Below, one piece after another: positions 45,997 through 55,532 of a stretch of DNA of 64,000 nt. Source of the DNA: JAZDFC01 sp043808235 (lineage in GTDB: Bacteria; Bacteroidota; Ignavibacteria; Ignavibacteriales; Melioribacteraceae). Under the pieces are notes generated by a model, which did no database searches, was not told the DNA's origin, and saw nothing but the letters and a program-made list of their open reading frames with translations. The stretch is taken from assembly GCA_043808235.1 (NCBI GenBank), contig JAZDFC010000052.1, positions 33,107 through 97,106 on the forward strand, read 5' to 3'. The translations under genes and the position numbers were made by a program. Within the stretch, counting starts at the first letter, position 1, and each line of letters begins with the position of its first letter.

Positions 45997-47055
45997 ATGG
46001 CAGTTAAAATAGCTATCAATGGATTTGGTAGGATTGGTAGACAAGTAATCAACGTTTTAGCCGATAAAGGATTATTGGGTAAAGAAGTTGATGTTGTTGC
46101 AGTAGTGGATGTTAGTACAGATGCAAAATACTTTGCTTATCAATTAAAATATGATTCCGTCCATGGAAAATTCCAGGGGACTTTAGGAAGCGAAAAAAGC
46201 GATGCATCTTTAGAAGCCGATGATGTATTAGTAGTGAACGGCGATAAAATTAAATGCATTCTTGCTCAGAAAGATCCCTCACAATTACCGTGGAAGGAAA
46301 TGGGCGTTGAACTAGTAATTGAATCGACAGGATTATTCACTGATTCTGAAAAAGCTAATGGTCACATTACCGCCGGCGCAAAGAAAGTATTAATTTCTGC
46401 ACCCGGTAAAGGCGATGTTAAAACTCTTGTTATCGGCGTTAACGACAATGAGTATGATCCGGCAAAACATAATATCGTATCTAACGCATCGTGCACAACT
46501 AACTGTTTAGCCCCGGTAGTGTATGTTCTTTTAAAAGAAGGTATCGGTATCGAAACAGGATTAATGACTACGATTCACTCTTACACCGCTACACAAAAGA
46601 CTGTTGACGGTCCTTCGAAAAAAGATTGGCGCGGCGGACGTGCTGCAGCAATCAATATTATTCCGTCATCAACCGGCGCCGCTAAAGCTGTTGGCGAAGT
46701 TCTTCCGCAAACAAAAGGCAAATTAACAGGTATGTCATTCCGTGTCCCGACTGCAAATGTTTCAGTGGTGGATCTGACATTCAGAACAGAAAAAGATACC
46801 TCAATTCAGGAAATTGATGCATTGATGAAAAAAGCATCGGAAACCTATTTAAAGGGAATTTTGGGTTATAGCACTGAAGAAGTAGTATCCACCGACTTTA
46901 TTCATGATGACCGTTCATCTATTTACGATTCTCTCGCAACACTTCAAAATAATCTAAAGGGTGAAAAAAGATTCTTCAAAGTTGTTTCATGGTATGATAA
47001 CGAATGGGGTTATTCCTGCCGGGTTGTCGATCTGTTGATGAAAATGATTAAGTAG
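45997..47055 (+). CDS. gapA: Glyceraldehyde-3-phosphate dehydrogenase, type I
   Basis: A 352-residue glycolytic enzyme. The NAD-binding GFGRIGRQVIN is at the N-terminus, the catalytic Cys lies in SNASCTTNCLAPV, the catalytic His in TTIHSYTATQ, and the C-terminal WYDNEWGYSCRVVDL is intact. It is slightly longer than the usual 330-340. It has the best ribosome-binding site in the window (AAGGAGGT), which fits high expression. A strong terminator follows at 47074, so gapA may be transcribed alone, with partial read-through to pgk. Confidence 0.98.
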   Translation: MAVKIAINGFGRIGRQVINVLADKGLLGKEVDVVAVVDVSTDAKYFAYQLKYDSVHGKFQGTLGSEKSDASLEADDVLVVNGDKIKCILAQKDPSQLPWKEMGVELVIESTGLFTDSEKANGHITAGAKKVLISAPGKGDVKTLVIGVNDNEYDPAKHNIVSNASCTTNCLAPVVYVLLKEGIGIETGLMTTIHSYTATQKTVDGPSKKDWRGGRAAAINIIPSSTGAAKAVGEVLPQTKGKLTGMSFRVPTANVSVVDLTFRTEKDTSIQEIDALMKKASETYLKGILGYSTEEVVSTDFIHDDRSSIYDSLATLQNNLKGEKRFFKVVSWYDNEWGYSCRVVDLLMKMIK

Positions 47056-47073
47056 TATTGAATTAGTTTAATG

Positions 47074-47104
47074 AAAGCGCAGCTTTAGAAGCTGCGCTTT
47101 TTCT
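47074..47104 (+). terminator. Strong intrinsic terminator after gapA
   Basis: A perfect 12-bp stem (AAAGCGCAGCTT with AAGCTGCGCTTT) has a 3-base loop TAG, followed by the short T-rich stretch TTCT. It lies between gapA and pgk. Confidence 0.9.
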
Positions 47105-47132
47105 ATGCGATAATATTAATGTGGAGGATCAA

Positions 47133-48329
47133 ATGAATAAAAAAACAATTGATGATATTCAACTAAAGGGTAAAAAAGTTCTTGTCCGGGTTGACTTCAA
47201 TGTTCCGTTGAACGAAAAGCTTGAAATAACCGATGATAGAAGAATCGTAGAAGCCTTACCCACAATCAAAAAAATAATGGCTGAAGGCGGCAGAACAATT
47301 CTTATGAGTCACCTTGGCAGACCAAAAGGTAAGCCAAAACCGGAATTCAGTTTGAAACCGGTTGCAATTAAACTCGGTGAACTTCTTGATAAAGATGTTT
47401 TATTTGCAGCAGATTGTATTGGCGAACAGGTTAGAACAATAGCTAATGCACTAAAAGACGGCGACGTACTTCTCCTTGAAAATTTACGCTATCATGAAGA
47501 AGAGGAGAAGAACAACGATGCATTTGCACAACAACTTGCCGAACTTGGCGATGTTTATGTTAACGACGCTTTCGGAAGTGCGCATCGCGCTCATGCTTCT
47601 ACCGAAGGGATTACCAAATTTATTAAAACTTCCGTTGCAGGTTATTTGATGCAGAAGGAATTGGATTATCTTGGTAAAGCAGTTGCCGAACCGAAACGTC
47701 CGTTCACAGCGATACTTGGCGGAGCCAAAATTTCAGGAAAGATTGATGTCATTGAAAATCTTCTTCCTAAAGTGGATAACTTGATTATTGGCGGTGGAAT
47801 GGCTTATACTTTTTATAAAGCGATGGGATTAGAAATAGGGACATCTTTACTTGAAGTAGAAAAAATTGATTTGGCGAAAGAGATACTCGAAAAAATCAAA
47901 GGTATGAAAGTAAACTTTATGTTGCCTGAAGATGTTAGTGTTTGCGCTGAATTTAAAAACGAATCTCCAGCAGAAACATTTGATGTAACGAATATGCCGG
48001 CTGATAAAATGGGAATGGATATTGGACCAAAGACAATTGAAAAATTCTGTAAAGTGATACTCGATAGTAAAACAATTTTATGGAACGGTCCGATGGGTGT
48101 TTTTGAATTTGATAATTATGCAACCGGAACAAATGAAGTTGCGCAAGCCCTTGCAACAGCTACAGCCAATGGCGCTGTAACAATTATCGGCGGCGGTGAT
48201 TCGGCAGCCGCAATAAAAAAAGCCGGACTTGATGAAAAAGTAACGCACGTTTCAACCGGCGGTGGCGCTTCCCTCGAATTTTTGGAAGGGAAAGTTTTGC
48301 CGGGTGTTGCAGCGTTAAACGAAGCATAA
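47133..48329 (+). CDS. pgk: Phosphoglycerate kinase
   Basis: A 398-residue glycolytic enzyme that makes ATP from 1,3-bisphosphoglycerate. Family blocks are KVLVRVDFNVPLNEK at the N-terminus, MSHLGRPKG, LLLENLRYHEEEEKN, VNDAFGSAHRAHAST, and GGGDSAAAIKK followed by HVSTGGGASLEFLEGK. ATG 47133 is preferred because GTGGAGG (47121-47127) then forms its ribosome-binding site; a GTG start at 47121 would consume it. Confidence 0.98.
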   Translation: MNKKTIDDIQLKGKKVLVRVDFNVPLNEKLEITDDRRIVEALPTIKKIMAEGGRTILMSHLGRPKGKPKPEFSLKPVAIKLGELLDKDVLFAADCIGEQVRTIANALKDGDVLLLENLRYHEEEEKNNDAFAQQLAELGDVYVNDAFGSAHRAHASTEGITKFIKTSVAGYLMQKELDYLGKAVAEPKRPFTAILGGAKISGKIDVIENLLPKVDNLIIGGGMAYTFYKAMGLEIGTSLLEVEKIDLAKEILEKIKGMKVNFMLPEDVSVCAEFKNESPAETFDVTNMPADKMGMDIGPKTIEKFCKVILDSKTILWNGPMGVFEFDNYATGTNEVAQALATATANGAVTIIGGGDSAAAIKKAGLDEKVTHVSTGGGASLEFLEGKVLPGVAALNEA

Positions 48330-48364
48330 ATTTCACGTTAGATACAACGGAGAAATTTTTTCTT

Positions 48365-48400
48365 AGAAGCAGTCCTGTATTTGCGGGATTGCTTCTTTTT
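48365..48400 (+). terminator. Intrinsic terminator after pgk
   Basis: AGAAGCAGTCCTG pairs with CGGGATTGCTTCT (13 pairs, two of them G-T) around a 6-base loop, followed by a T-run to 48400. It lies 36 bases after the pgk stop. Confidence 0.88.
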
Positions 48401-48457
48401 ATTTTAATGAAAAAGAAGTAAGTTTCAGGAAATTTTGAACAGCACAAAGGATTTTTG

Positions 48458-49375
48458 ATGGGTTACAACGATAGAGGATATTACCGCCCGATGGGATTTG
48501 GCGGATTTAGTGTTTTTCCGCCGGTGATAAAAAATATACTTATTATAAATGCGGTCGTCTTTTTAATTACTTTGATGGGGAGAAGTATTATCGTTGGTAA
48601 TACTTTGCTTGATAATTGGATTGTTCTCTATTTTGGATTAATACCTATTGGAATTCCACTCGTCGATTTTTACCCTTGGCAGCTTATAACTTATCAATTT
48701 CTACATGCTGATTTCTGGCATATTTTCTTTAATATGCTCATGCTTTGGATGTTCGGGATGGAATTGGAAAACATGTGGGGTTCAAAAAAGTTTTTAATTT
48801 ATTATCTCCTTTGCGGAATTGGTGGAGGATTATTACAACTGACTTCACCATCAGCTGGCCCAACTATAGGCGCTTCAGGTGCCGTATTTGGTATAATGGT
48901 TGCATTTGCCATGAGCTTCCCGGATCGCTACATATATATTTATTTTTTAATTCCCGTTAAAGCAAAATATCTTATTGGATTTTTAATTGTGTTTGAATTT
49001 TTGTCTGTTGGCAATACAACGATGAGTTTCGTAGCACATCTTGCACATCTCGGCGGAGCTATTACAGGATTTATTTTTTTCATAATAGACAAACGCAAAA
49101 CTATCAACTTAAAAGGTATTTTCAGTTCGCTCAAAAAGCCGAGTCAATCTCAGCACGAATTCCGTGGTCGGCAGCAAACCTACAGATCGCCTTTTAGTAA
49201 AGGAAAGGATGTTCAGGATGCAGATTTTTACGATATCCGCGATTCGAAGAAAGAAGAATTGAAAGTCGATCAGGAAGAAATCGATAGAATTCTCGACAAA
49301 ATAAGTCAAAGCGGGTATCAAAATTTAACCGAGAGGGAGAAGAAAGTTCTTTTCGAAGCGAGCAAAAAAAGTTAA
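48458..49375 (+). CDS. Rhomboid-family intramembrane serine protease
   Basis: A 305-residue membrane protease with about six hydrophobic segments. The catalytic Ser lies in TIGASGAVFGIMVAF, the His in HLAHLGGAITGF, and the rhomboid loop LHADFWHIFFNMLMLWMFG carries the HxxxN element. The C-terminal 90 residues are soluble and end in an amphipathic DRILDKISQSGYQNLTEREK helix seen in many bacterial rhomboids. ATG 48458 is chosen (AAAGGA site upstream); TTG at 48455 is possible. A lipoprotein gene follows one base after the stop. Confidence 0.93.
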   Translation: MGYNDRGYYRPMGFGGFSVFPPVIKNILIINAVVFLITLMGRSIIVGNTLLDNWIVLYFGLIPIGIPLVDFYPWQLITYQFLHADFWHIFFNMLMLWMFGMELENMWGSKKFLIYYLLCGIGGGLLQLTSPSAGPTIGASGAVFGIMVAFAMSFPDRYIYIYFLIPVKAKYLIGFLIVFEFLSVGNTTMSFVAHLAHLGGAITGFIFFIIDKRKTINLKGIFSSLKKPSQSQHEFRGRQQTYRSPFSKGKDVQDADFYDIRDSKKEELKVDQEEIDRILDKISQSGYQNLTEREKKVLFEASKKS

Positions 49376-49376
49376 T

Positions 49377-49691
49377 ATGAAATCACTTGTATATTATACC
49401 CTTTGCATTTCTTTATTCATTATAACTTCTTGTAGTGATGAGAATCTGATGGATGAGGAGATCACGGCCAAAACTTACGTCGATTTACTTATTGCCGAAG
49501 AACAATTTGAGAAGAACGCCGATTCGCTGAAAGCAAGACGGAAAGAAATATTTAAGAAATACGAAACAAACGAGAAAAAATATTTATACTCGTTTGATAC
49601 TTTTGCTGAAGACGAAGAGAGGTGGAAGTCTTTTAACGAGTACGCGCAAACTTATCTGGATACTTTGAAAAAGAAACATGGCATCAAATAG
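49377..49691 (+). CDS. Small predicted lipoprotein
   Basis: A 104-residue protein with a lipoprotein signal peptide and lipobox (IITSC, Cys near residue 19). The mature part is highly charged, helical and lysine-rich, similar in style to the DUF4296 lipoproteins of Bacteroidota, but I cannot assign it firmly. It is placed directly after the rhomboid gene and likely cotranscribed. The stop overlaps the end of recQ by eight bases, tail to tail. Confidence 0.7.
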   Translation: MKSLVYYTLCISLFIITSCSDENLMDEEITAKTYVDLLIAEEQFEKNADSLKARRKEIFKKYETNEKKYLYSFDTFAEDEERWKSFNEYAQTYLDTLKKKHGIK

Positions 49692-52275
49692 AATTACGTT
49701 TGGCAAGCATTATTCTTAGTGACGCATAACTTATTCGGGGAGGCAATGCCTGTTTCAATTCTTTCAAGTCTAAAAATCCTTCATTGATTTTTTGTTCGAT
49801 CAGCTCTTTTTCATCTTTATTAATCAACGACTCGATAGATAAATCCGGGAACAATCCTAATATTGTTTCTATCTGCACAGATACAACTGATTCAGGCAGC
49901 TTTGTTAATTCGGAAATATCCTTAAGCGAATAACCTTTCTCAATCAATTTTAATGTTGACGAAATATTTTCCGGGAGATTTTTATTTGTGAATTTTGCTG
50001 CAGAAGATCTTTTGTTTTTGTGCTCTTTTACAGCATTCAATAAATCCTGCCCAATTTTGTTAAACATCCTTTTTGTAAAATTTTCCATTGCTAATATTTC
50101 AGCGACTTTCGTTGGCTGCATATCGGCAATTTTCCTTAAAATTTCATCCGGGCAAATCAAATTTGCCGGTTGCGAAAATTTGTCCGCTGCAACTTTTCTT
50201 ACTTGTCGTAATCTATTGAACAATTCGAGTCTTTCATCGGTGGAATGATTATCTTCCTTTTGGTTTGCATGCAAAAGAATATTATCCACAATTGAATTGC
50301 CCTTTTCCGACAGGCTTAACGTGGTGTTAAATTCATTCAAATATTTTTTTGCGACGGAAGTATCTATCGCAGAATCTATTTCTATGGTACTGTATAGATT
50401 TCCGATACCGTAATTTGCCAGCTTCATAAATTCAGGATTCTTTGTTTTGCCGATGAGTATTTCCAAAATATCTTTTCGCGAAGCGAATGTGTTCATCTGC
50501 TTGATTAATGTGAGAATGATTTCTTCGATATATTCGAGCAGTTCCTTTCTCCCGGATTTTTTACCAAGACAATTGTCACATTTACCGCATTTATAATCGT
50601 TTAGATTTTCGCCAAAATATTTCAGGATATAATCGAACCGGCAAGAATCAGTGAATACAAACACAACAATTCGGTCGAGTTTTTTTAACTCATGTTTATA
50701 AAGCCTGTCGTTGCGCTCGTAATTTATTTTTAAATATCTTGCATCAACCCTGGGAACCGTTAATCGAATCGATGAAGTTAAAGAAGGCTGATCGTAATCA
50801 ATTATTCCGGCATTACTTAATAAATTCAGGTTATAAATTACGTCTTCAGTAGTCGATGCAGTTATCTCCGCAAGCCAGTCAATATCCGCCGCAGTTTTTT
50901 GCTGGAACATAATGCTGCCGTATCGCCGAAGAAGTACGAGCAGCAAGTCCTTGTTCGTATTCGAAGTCATTTTTTCTACATAGTATTGCAGTTTTATACT
51001 CGGCAAAAGAAATAGTATGAAGTGATTTTTACTTAACTCAGATGGACGTTTCAAATACCCGGCATCTTCCAATAAATTGATTGATGAAGAAAGAATCCCT
51101 TTGCTTATTTGATGCCTTGTAACAATTTTCGAAAAATTTTCATCGAGAGAAATATCTCCAGCAGGCATGCTGTTCAATGCCGTTTTGCCGTAATCACAAA
51201 TCGCATTGTAAACAAATTTGATTTGGTCACGGTCAGGAAACGATCTGTCAATCAATATTTTTTGCGTGTTACGATCAGAATTATCGTACAATAAAAATGT
51301 GTTCGAACTTTCGCCGTCTCGCCCGGCTCTTCCAATTTCCTGGTAATAATTCTCGATACTGCCCGGCATGTTGTAGTGAATAATTAAACGGATATCTTTT
51401 TTATCAATACCCATCCCGAATGCGTTGGTAGCACAGATTACTTTTAAACGATCATTTTGAAAATCATCTTGAACGATTCTACGGATTTCATTTGAAAGTC
51501 CCGCGTGATAGCACTGAGATTGTATACCGAATGAATTTAGATAGAGCGAAATTTCCTCGGCATTTTTCCTTGTTGAGGTATAAATAATTGCAGGCGATTT
51601 GAAATTTTTAATAAGCTCAAGAGTTTTCTCTTTTTTATCCGGAGTCACGATTACATCCAAATGTAAATTATCTCTTCCAAATCCCCGGATGAATATTTCG
51701 GGATTCCTGAGTTTTAATTGGAGGATAATATCATCGCGGACTTCGGGGGCAGCTGTGGCAGTAAATCCAGCAATTGAGCTCACTTTAACAAACTCTGCGA
51801 AGTCCTTAATTTTACGGTAACTCGGTCTGAAGTTGTGTCCCCATTCGCTTATGCAGTGTGCCTCGTCAACAAACAAATATTTTGGTGATAGATTTTTAAT
51901 TCTCTCGGCGAAATTTAAAATTTCAAGTCTTTCCGGCGATACATATAATAATTTTATCTCCCCCTGTGCAATCTCGCGGAAAACATTTTCTGTCTGTTTG
52001 TAATCGATGCTGCTATTGATGAACGCCGCGACTTTTTTTGTTTTATTGATTGAATCAACCTGATCTTTCATTAAAGCAATGAGCGGTGAAATAATAACAG
52101 AAAATTTTTCCGACAGAATTGCCGGAATTTGGTAGCACAGAGATTTCCCCGAACCTGTCGGAAGAACGGCAAGCGCATCCCTTCCGGCAAGTATTGTGTT
52201 GATAATTTCAATTTGGCCAGGTCGGAAACTCTCGAATCCGAATATTTCTTTTAATGCTTCATGCGGTGATTTCAT
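49684..52275 (-). CDS. recQ: ATP-dependent DNA helicase RecQ, long form
   Basis: An 863-residue 3'-5' helicase, clearly longer than E. coli RecQ (609). Helicase motifs are LPTGSGKSLCYQIPA (Walker A), VDEAHCISEWGHNFRP (II), GFTATA (III) and YQEIGRAGRDG (VI). A zinc site has CGKCDNC near 565, then RQC and HRDC-like regions (about 700-765). The last 90 residues form an extra helical/HTH-like region (YSLKDISELTKLPESVVSVQ). The start chosen is ATG 52275 before SPHEALKEIFGFESFRPGQ; the frame stays open back to 52326, so a longer N-terminus cannot be excluded. Confidence 0.93.
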   Translation of the reverse strand: MKSPHEALKEIFGFESFRPGQIEIINTILAGRDALAVLPTGSGKSLCYQIPAILSEKFSVIISPLIALMKDQVDSINKTKKVAAFINSSIDYKQTENVFREIAQGEIKLLYVSPERLEILNFAERIKNLSPKYLFVDEAHCISEWGHNFRPSYRKIKDFAEFVKVSSIAGFTATAAPEVRDDIILQLKLRNPEIFIRGFGRDNLHLDVIVTPDKKEKTLELIKNFKSPAIIYTSTRKNAEEISLYLNSFGIQSQCYHAGLSNEIRRIVQDDFQNDRLKVICATNAFGMGIDKKDIRLIIHYNMPGSIENYYQEIGRAGRDGESSNTFLLYDNSDRNTQKILIDRSFPDRDQIKFVYNAICDYGKTALNSMPAGDISLDENFSKIVTRHQISKGILSSSINLLEDAGYLKRPSELSKNHFILFLLPSIKLQYYVEKMTSNTNKDLLLVLLRRYGSIMFQQKTAADIDWLAEITASTTEDVIYNLNLLSNAGIIDYDQPSLTSSIRLTVPRVDARYLKINYERNDRLYKHELKKLDRIVVFVFTDSCRFDYILKYFGENLNDYKCGKCDNCLGKKSGRKELLEYIEEIILTLIKQMNTFASRKDILEILIGKTKNPEFMKLANYGIGNLYSTIEIDSAIDTSVAKKYLNEFNTTLSLSEKGNSIVDNILLHANQKEDNHSTDERLELFNRLRQVRKVAADKFSQPANLICPDEILRKIADMQPTKVAEILAMENFTKRMFNKIGQDLLNAVKEHKNKRSSAAKFTNKNLPENISSTLKLIEKGYSLKDISELTKLPESVVSVQIETILGLFPDLSIESLINKDEKELIEQKINEGFLDLKELKQALPPRISYASLRIMLAKRNSI

Positions 52276-52354
52276 CAAAATCTTTTTCTTTAAAGAAACT
52301 GAACTAAAAGCTATTTTAAGCATCAAAATTATATAAAAATATCCAGATTACTAC

Positions 52355-53275
52355 ATGCTGCAAATTTTAGGTGTTGGAAAAAGTTTCGAAAAAATAAAAG
52401 CCGTGGCGGATATCTCATTAAACGTGCAGAGCGGCGAGTTCTTTGGTTTGTTGGGACCAAACGGCGCCGGCAAAACCACTTTAATGAATATTATAATTGG
52501 ATACTTGAAGGCTGATACAGGAACCGTCAGTCTTGGTGATGAAGTAATTACAAACGTTGATTTGGAAATACGAAAAAAAATTGGTTATGTCCCGCAGGAA
52601 ATTTCTCTCTACCAGGAACTAACCGCCATCCAAAATCTGAAAATATTTGGGCAGTTTTACGGTGTAAGTAAAAAAGAGTTGAAACACAACATTGAACGCG
52701 TTCTCGAGCTTGTAAAGTTATTGGATCGGAAAAATGATAAGATAAAAGAGTTTTCAGGGGGAATGAAACGAAGGTTAAATCTTGCTGCGAGTCTGTTGCA
52801 CAATCCAACCATTTTGTTGTGCGATGAACCAACCGTTGGAGTCGATCCGCAATCCCGCAATGCAATTTTCGAAATGCTGCAAAGTTTGAATAGGGAAGGG
52901 AAGACGATTGTTTACACTACGCATTATATGGAAGAAGCGGAACGCATGTGCAGTAAACTGGCAATTATCGATCATGGAAAAATTATAAGCGAAGGGACAC
53001 TGCAGGAACTTCTAAACCAGCTTGAAAACAGAGAGACAATAAAAATTCAGAAAAATCAATTTGTAAAAGATAGGTTACTGCAGCTTTATGAACTCGGCGA
53101 AGTGATTGAACTCGATTTCGTTTATGAATTAAGGCCAAACGGAAATCATTCCACCTACTCCAAAATATTTACACGTCTTGAAGAAATTGGAATCCCCGAT
53201 ACATTCATTGAATTAAGCCGGGCTTCGCTGGAGGATTTATTCCTTCATTTAACCGGAAGGAGTTTAAGGGATTGA
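52355..53275 (+). CDS. ABC-2 type transporter ATP-binding protein (first system)
   Basis: A 306-residue ABC ATPase. Walker A GPNGAGKTTLMN, signature EFSGGMKRRLNLAASLL, Walker B LLCDEPTVGVDPQSR and the switch His in VYTTHYMEEAERM are present, with a C-terminal regulatory stretch after residue 220. The partner permease starts inside its stop codon (53272), so the pair should form one exporter. The DrrA/NatA-like type serves drug, lipid or polysaccharide export; substrate unknown. Confidence 0.93.
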   Translation: MLQILGVGKSFEKIKAVADISLNVQSGEFFGLLGPNGAGKTTLMNIIIGYLKADTGTVSLGDEVITNVDLEIRKKIGYVPQEISLYQELTAIQNLKIFGQFYGVSKKELKHNIERVLELVKLLDRKNDKIKEFSGGMKRRLNLAASLLHNPTILLCDEPTVGVDPQSRNAIFEMLQSLNREGKTIVYTTHYMEEAERMCSKLAIIDHGKIISEGTLQELLNQLENRETIKIQKNQFVKDRLLQLYELGEVIELDFVYELRPNGNHSTYSKIFTRLEEIGIPDTFIELSRASLEDLFLHLTGRSLRD

Positions 53276-54594
53276 AAAATATTTTTCATTTAATGAGGAA
53301 GGACCTCATCCGGTTTCTTAACGATAAACCTGGAATGCTCCTGACTTTTGTTGTGCCAGCAGTTTTAATAATAATTTTTGGAAATATTTTCAGCGGAGGC
53401 GGAGAGAGGGGCAAGACTCCGGTTATACTTTGTAACGAAAGTAATTCAAAAATCGCAACCTACTTTGAAAGAAGTTTGGATTCCTCCAGAAGCATTTACA
53501 TCGTAAAAGAATATCAAGACGAGACAACAAAAAAGACTGTTAAATTTGACGAAGAGAAGGCGAAGCAATATGTGAAAGATGGGAAAATTTCTGCGGCGGT
53601 TGTTCTTCCCATAGATTTTTTCGCAGACACTTCCTCCGCACTTAAATTTAAGTTTTATTTCGATCCTAAAAGTGAAATTGAATCGGCAATTATTCAGGGT
53701 TCGATACAGCAATTAATCTTTAGTCAAATGCCAACCTTAATGCCGGTTTTATTGAAACAGCATGTGATAAATTTTCTGGGGGAATCATCGGCAACACAAT
53801 TTAAAGAGCAGCTTTCCGGAATTATGAATAAGTATTTCGAAGTGCAACTTGATTCTGTTATTCCGTCAATATCCAAATTGGAAGAACAATTTGCCGATAC
53901 TGCCGCGGTATCTGATAAATCCGGCTCGGCGAATTTTATGAATAATTTAGTGAAGTTCGAGAAAGTTCAGTTAGTTGGTACAGAAATTAAAAATCCCGGA
54001 GTAACCCGCATTGTTGGTGGCTGGGCGATGATGTTCCTTTTATTTTCACTTACAGGCGCAGCTACTTCGTTATTCGAGGAAAAGCAGGAAGGGTCGCTAA
54101 AAAGATTATTGTGCATGCCAATAAAAAAATCCGAGATAATGTGGAGTAAATATATTTATTCTATTTTACTTGGGGTGTTCCAACTTTTTATCATGTTTAT
54201 TCTTTCATGGTTGTTTTACGATGTGGATATCTTTTCGAATTTCTTTAATCTGTTTATTGTGATTCTCGCTTCATCAGCCGCAGCCGTTTCATTTGGAATG
54301 TTGATAACTGCCCTTACAAAAACACTTGCGCAGGCAAATGGGATTGCCACACTTTTAATATTAGTAATGTCTGCGCTCGGCGGCTCGTGGTTTCCGGTTA
54401 CTTTATTACCTGACTGGATTCAGATAATCTCGAAATTCACACTAACCTATTGGTCAATCGAAGCATTTTTACAAGTGCTGTGGCGCCAATCCGATTTTGG
54501 CGCAATTGCTCAGCATGTATTTATTCTACTTTCGATTGCATTTGTAACTAACTTTTATGCATTGATCAAATTTAGAAAAGGGGAAATTTTTTAA
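53272..54594 (+). CDS. ABC-2 type transporter permease (first system)
   Basis: A 440-residue membrane protein. One N-terminal membrane helix (near residues 22-40) is followed by a long extracytoplasmic domain of about 200 residues and five or six C-terminal segments. The block LFEEKQEGSLKRLLCMPIKK is the typical ABC-2 coupling loop. The start is TTG 53272 (overlap TTGA with the ATPase stop, ribosome-binding site GGAAGGAG at about 53255), since no ATG precedes the conserved N-terminus. Confidence 0.9.
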   Translation: MKNIFHLMRKDLIRFLNDKPGMLLTFVVPAVLIIIFGNIFSGGGERGKTPVILCNESNSKIATYFERSLDSSRSIYIVKEYQDETTKKTVKFDEEKAKQYVKDGKISAAVVLPIDFFADTSSALKFKFYFDPKSEIESAIIQGSIQQLIFSQMPTLMPVLLKQHVINFLGESSATQFKEQLSGIMNKYFEVQLDSVIPSISKLEEQFADTAAVSDKSGSANFMNNLVKFEKVQLVGTEIKNPGVTRIVGGWAMMFLLFSLTGAATSLFEEKQEGSLKRLLCMPIKKSEIMWSKYIYSILLGVFQLFIMFILSWLFYDVDIFSNFFNLFIVILASSAAAVSFGMLITALTKTLAQANGIATLLILVMSALGGSWFPVTLLPDWIQIISKFTLTYWSIEAFLQVLWRQSDFGAIAQHVFILLSIAFVTNFYALIKFRKGEIF

Positions 54595-55532
54595 TGAATG
54601 TTATTGAGATTGATAATATTACTAAAGTTTTCGAAACGAGGTTTAAAAAGAGAAAAGTAACCGCTCTCAAAAATTTTACTTTGAATATACCACAGGGAAT
54701 TATTTTCGGTTTGCTTGGCCCTAACGGAGCGGGGAAAACAACTCTTGTTAAAATTTTACTTGGAATTGTATTTCCTACAATCGGCGACGCAAAAGTTTTA
54801 TCGGGAGATATTTCTAATTATAAAATAAAAAAGCGAATTGGCTACTTACCCGAAAATCATCAATACCCGAATTACCTTACTGCGGAGCAGACTTTAAAAT
54901 GGTTCGGCAGATTGAGCGGAATGGATGACAAATTAATTGCAATTAAAACTGATGAGTTGCTGCCAATAGTAAAATTAACTGAATGGAGAAAGACTAAGAT
55001 TAAAAATTATTCGAAGGGAATGTTGCAGAGACTTGGACTCGCGCAGGCGATGATGAATGATCCGGATCTATTATTCCTTGACGAGCCGACGGATGGAGTT
55101 GATCCTATTGGTAGAAAAGAAATCCGCGATGTTTTAATCAATCTAAAGAACCAGGGTAAAACAATATTTTTGAACAGCCATCTGCTATCTGAAGTTGAAA
55201 TGATCTCCGATAGAGTAGCTATTTTAAATAAGGGAGAACTGTTAAAAGAAGGTACAACAGAGGATCTGACTACTGAAAAGGAAGTATATGAGATTCATTT
55301 GGATGGAGATGTTGCCGATGAAAAACTTCCGTTTAATCAGCAGCAGATTGCTTTTATAAAAATTGCGAAGAATCGTTACAGCGCAAAATTAGTAGATGTG
55401 CGACAACTGAATGAATTGATAGATTCATTTCGCAAGAATGAAATAATGATTAGGTCAATCATTCCTCAAAAAGTTTCGCTCGAAGATATGTTTATTCAAT
55501 TGATTAATAAGACGGAGAACAGGACGAACTGA
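54594..55532 (+). CDS. ABC transporter ATP-binding protein (second system)
   Basis: A 312-residue ABC ATPase with Walker A GPNGAGKTTLVK, signature NYSKGMLQRLGLAQAMM and Walker B LFLDEPTDGVDPIGRKE. The signature reads SKGM, as in many ABC-2 gliding-type (GldA/NosF-like) ATPases. It is coupled to the preceding permease by a one-base overlap (TAATG) and to the following permease by TGATG, so all four ABC genes form one operon. Confidence 0.92.
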   Translation: MNVIEIDNITKVFETRFKKRKVTALKNFTLNIPQGIIFGLLGPNGAGKTTLVKILLGIVFPTIGDAKVLSGDISNYKIKKRIGYLPENHQYPNYLTAEQTLKWFGRLSGMDDKLIAIKTDELLPIVKLTEWRKTKIKNYSKGMLQRLGLAQAMMNDPDLLFLDEPTDGVDPIGRKEIRDVLINLKNQGKTIFLNSHLLSEVEMISDRVAILNKGELLKEGTTEDLTTEKEVYEIHLDGDVADEKLPFNQQQIAFIKIAKNRYSAKLVDVRQLNELIDSFRKNEIMIRSIIPQKVSLEDMFIQLINKTENRTN

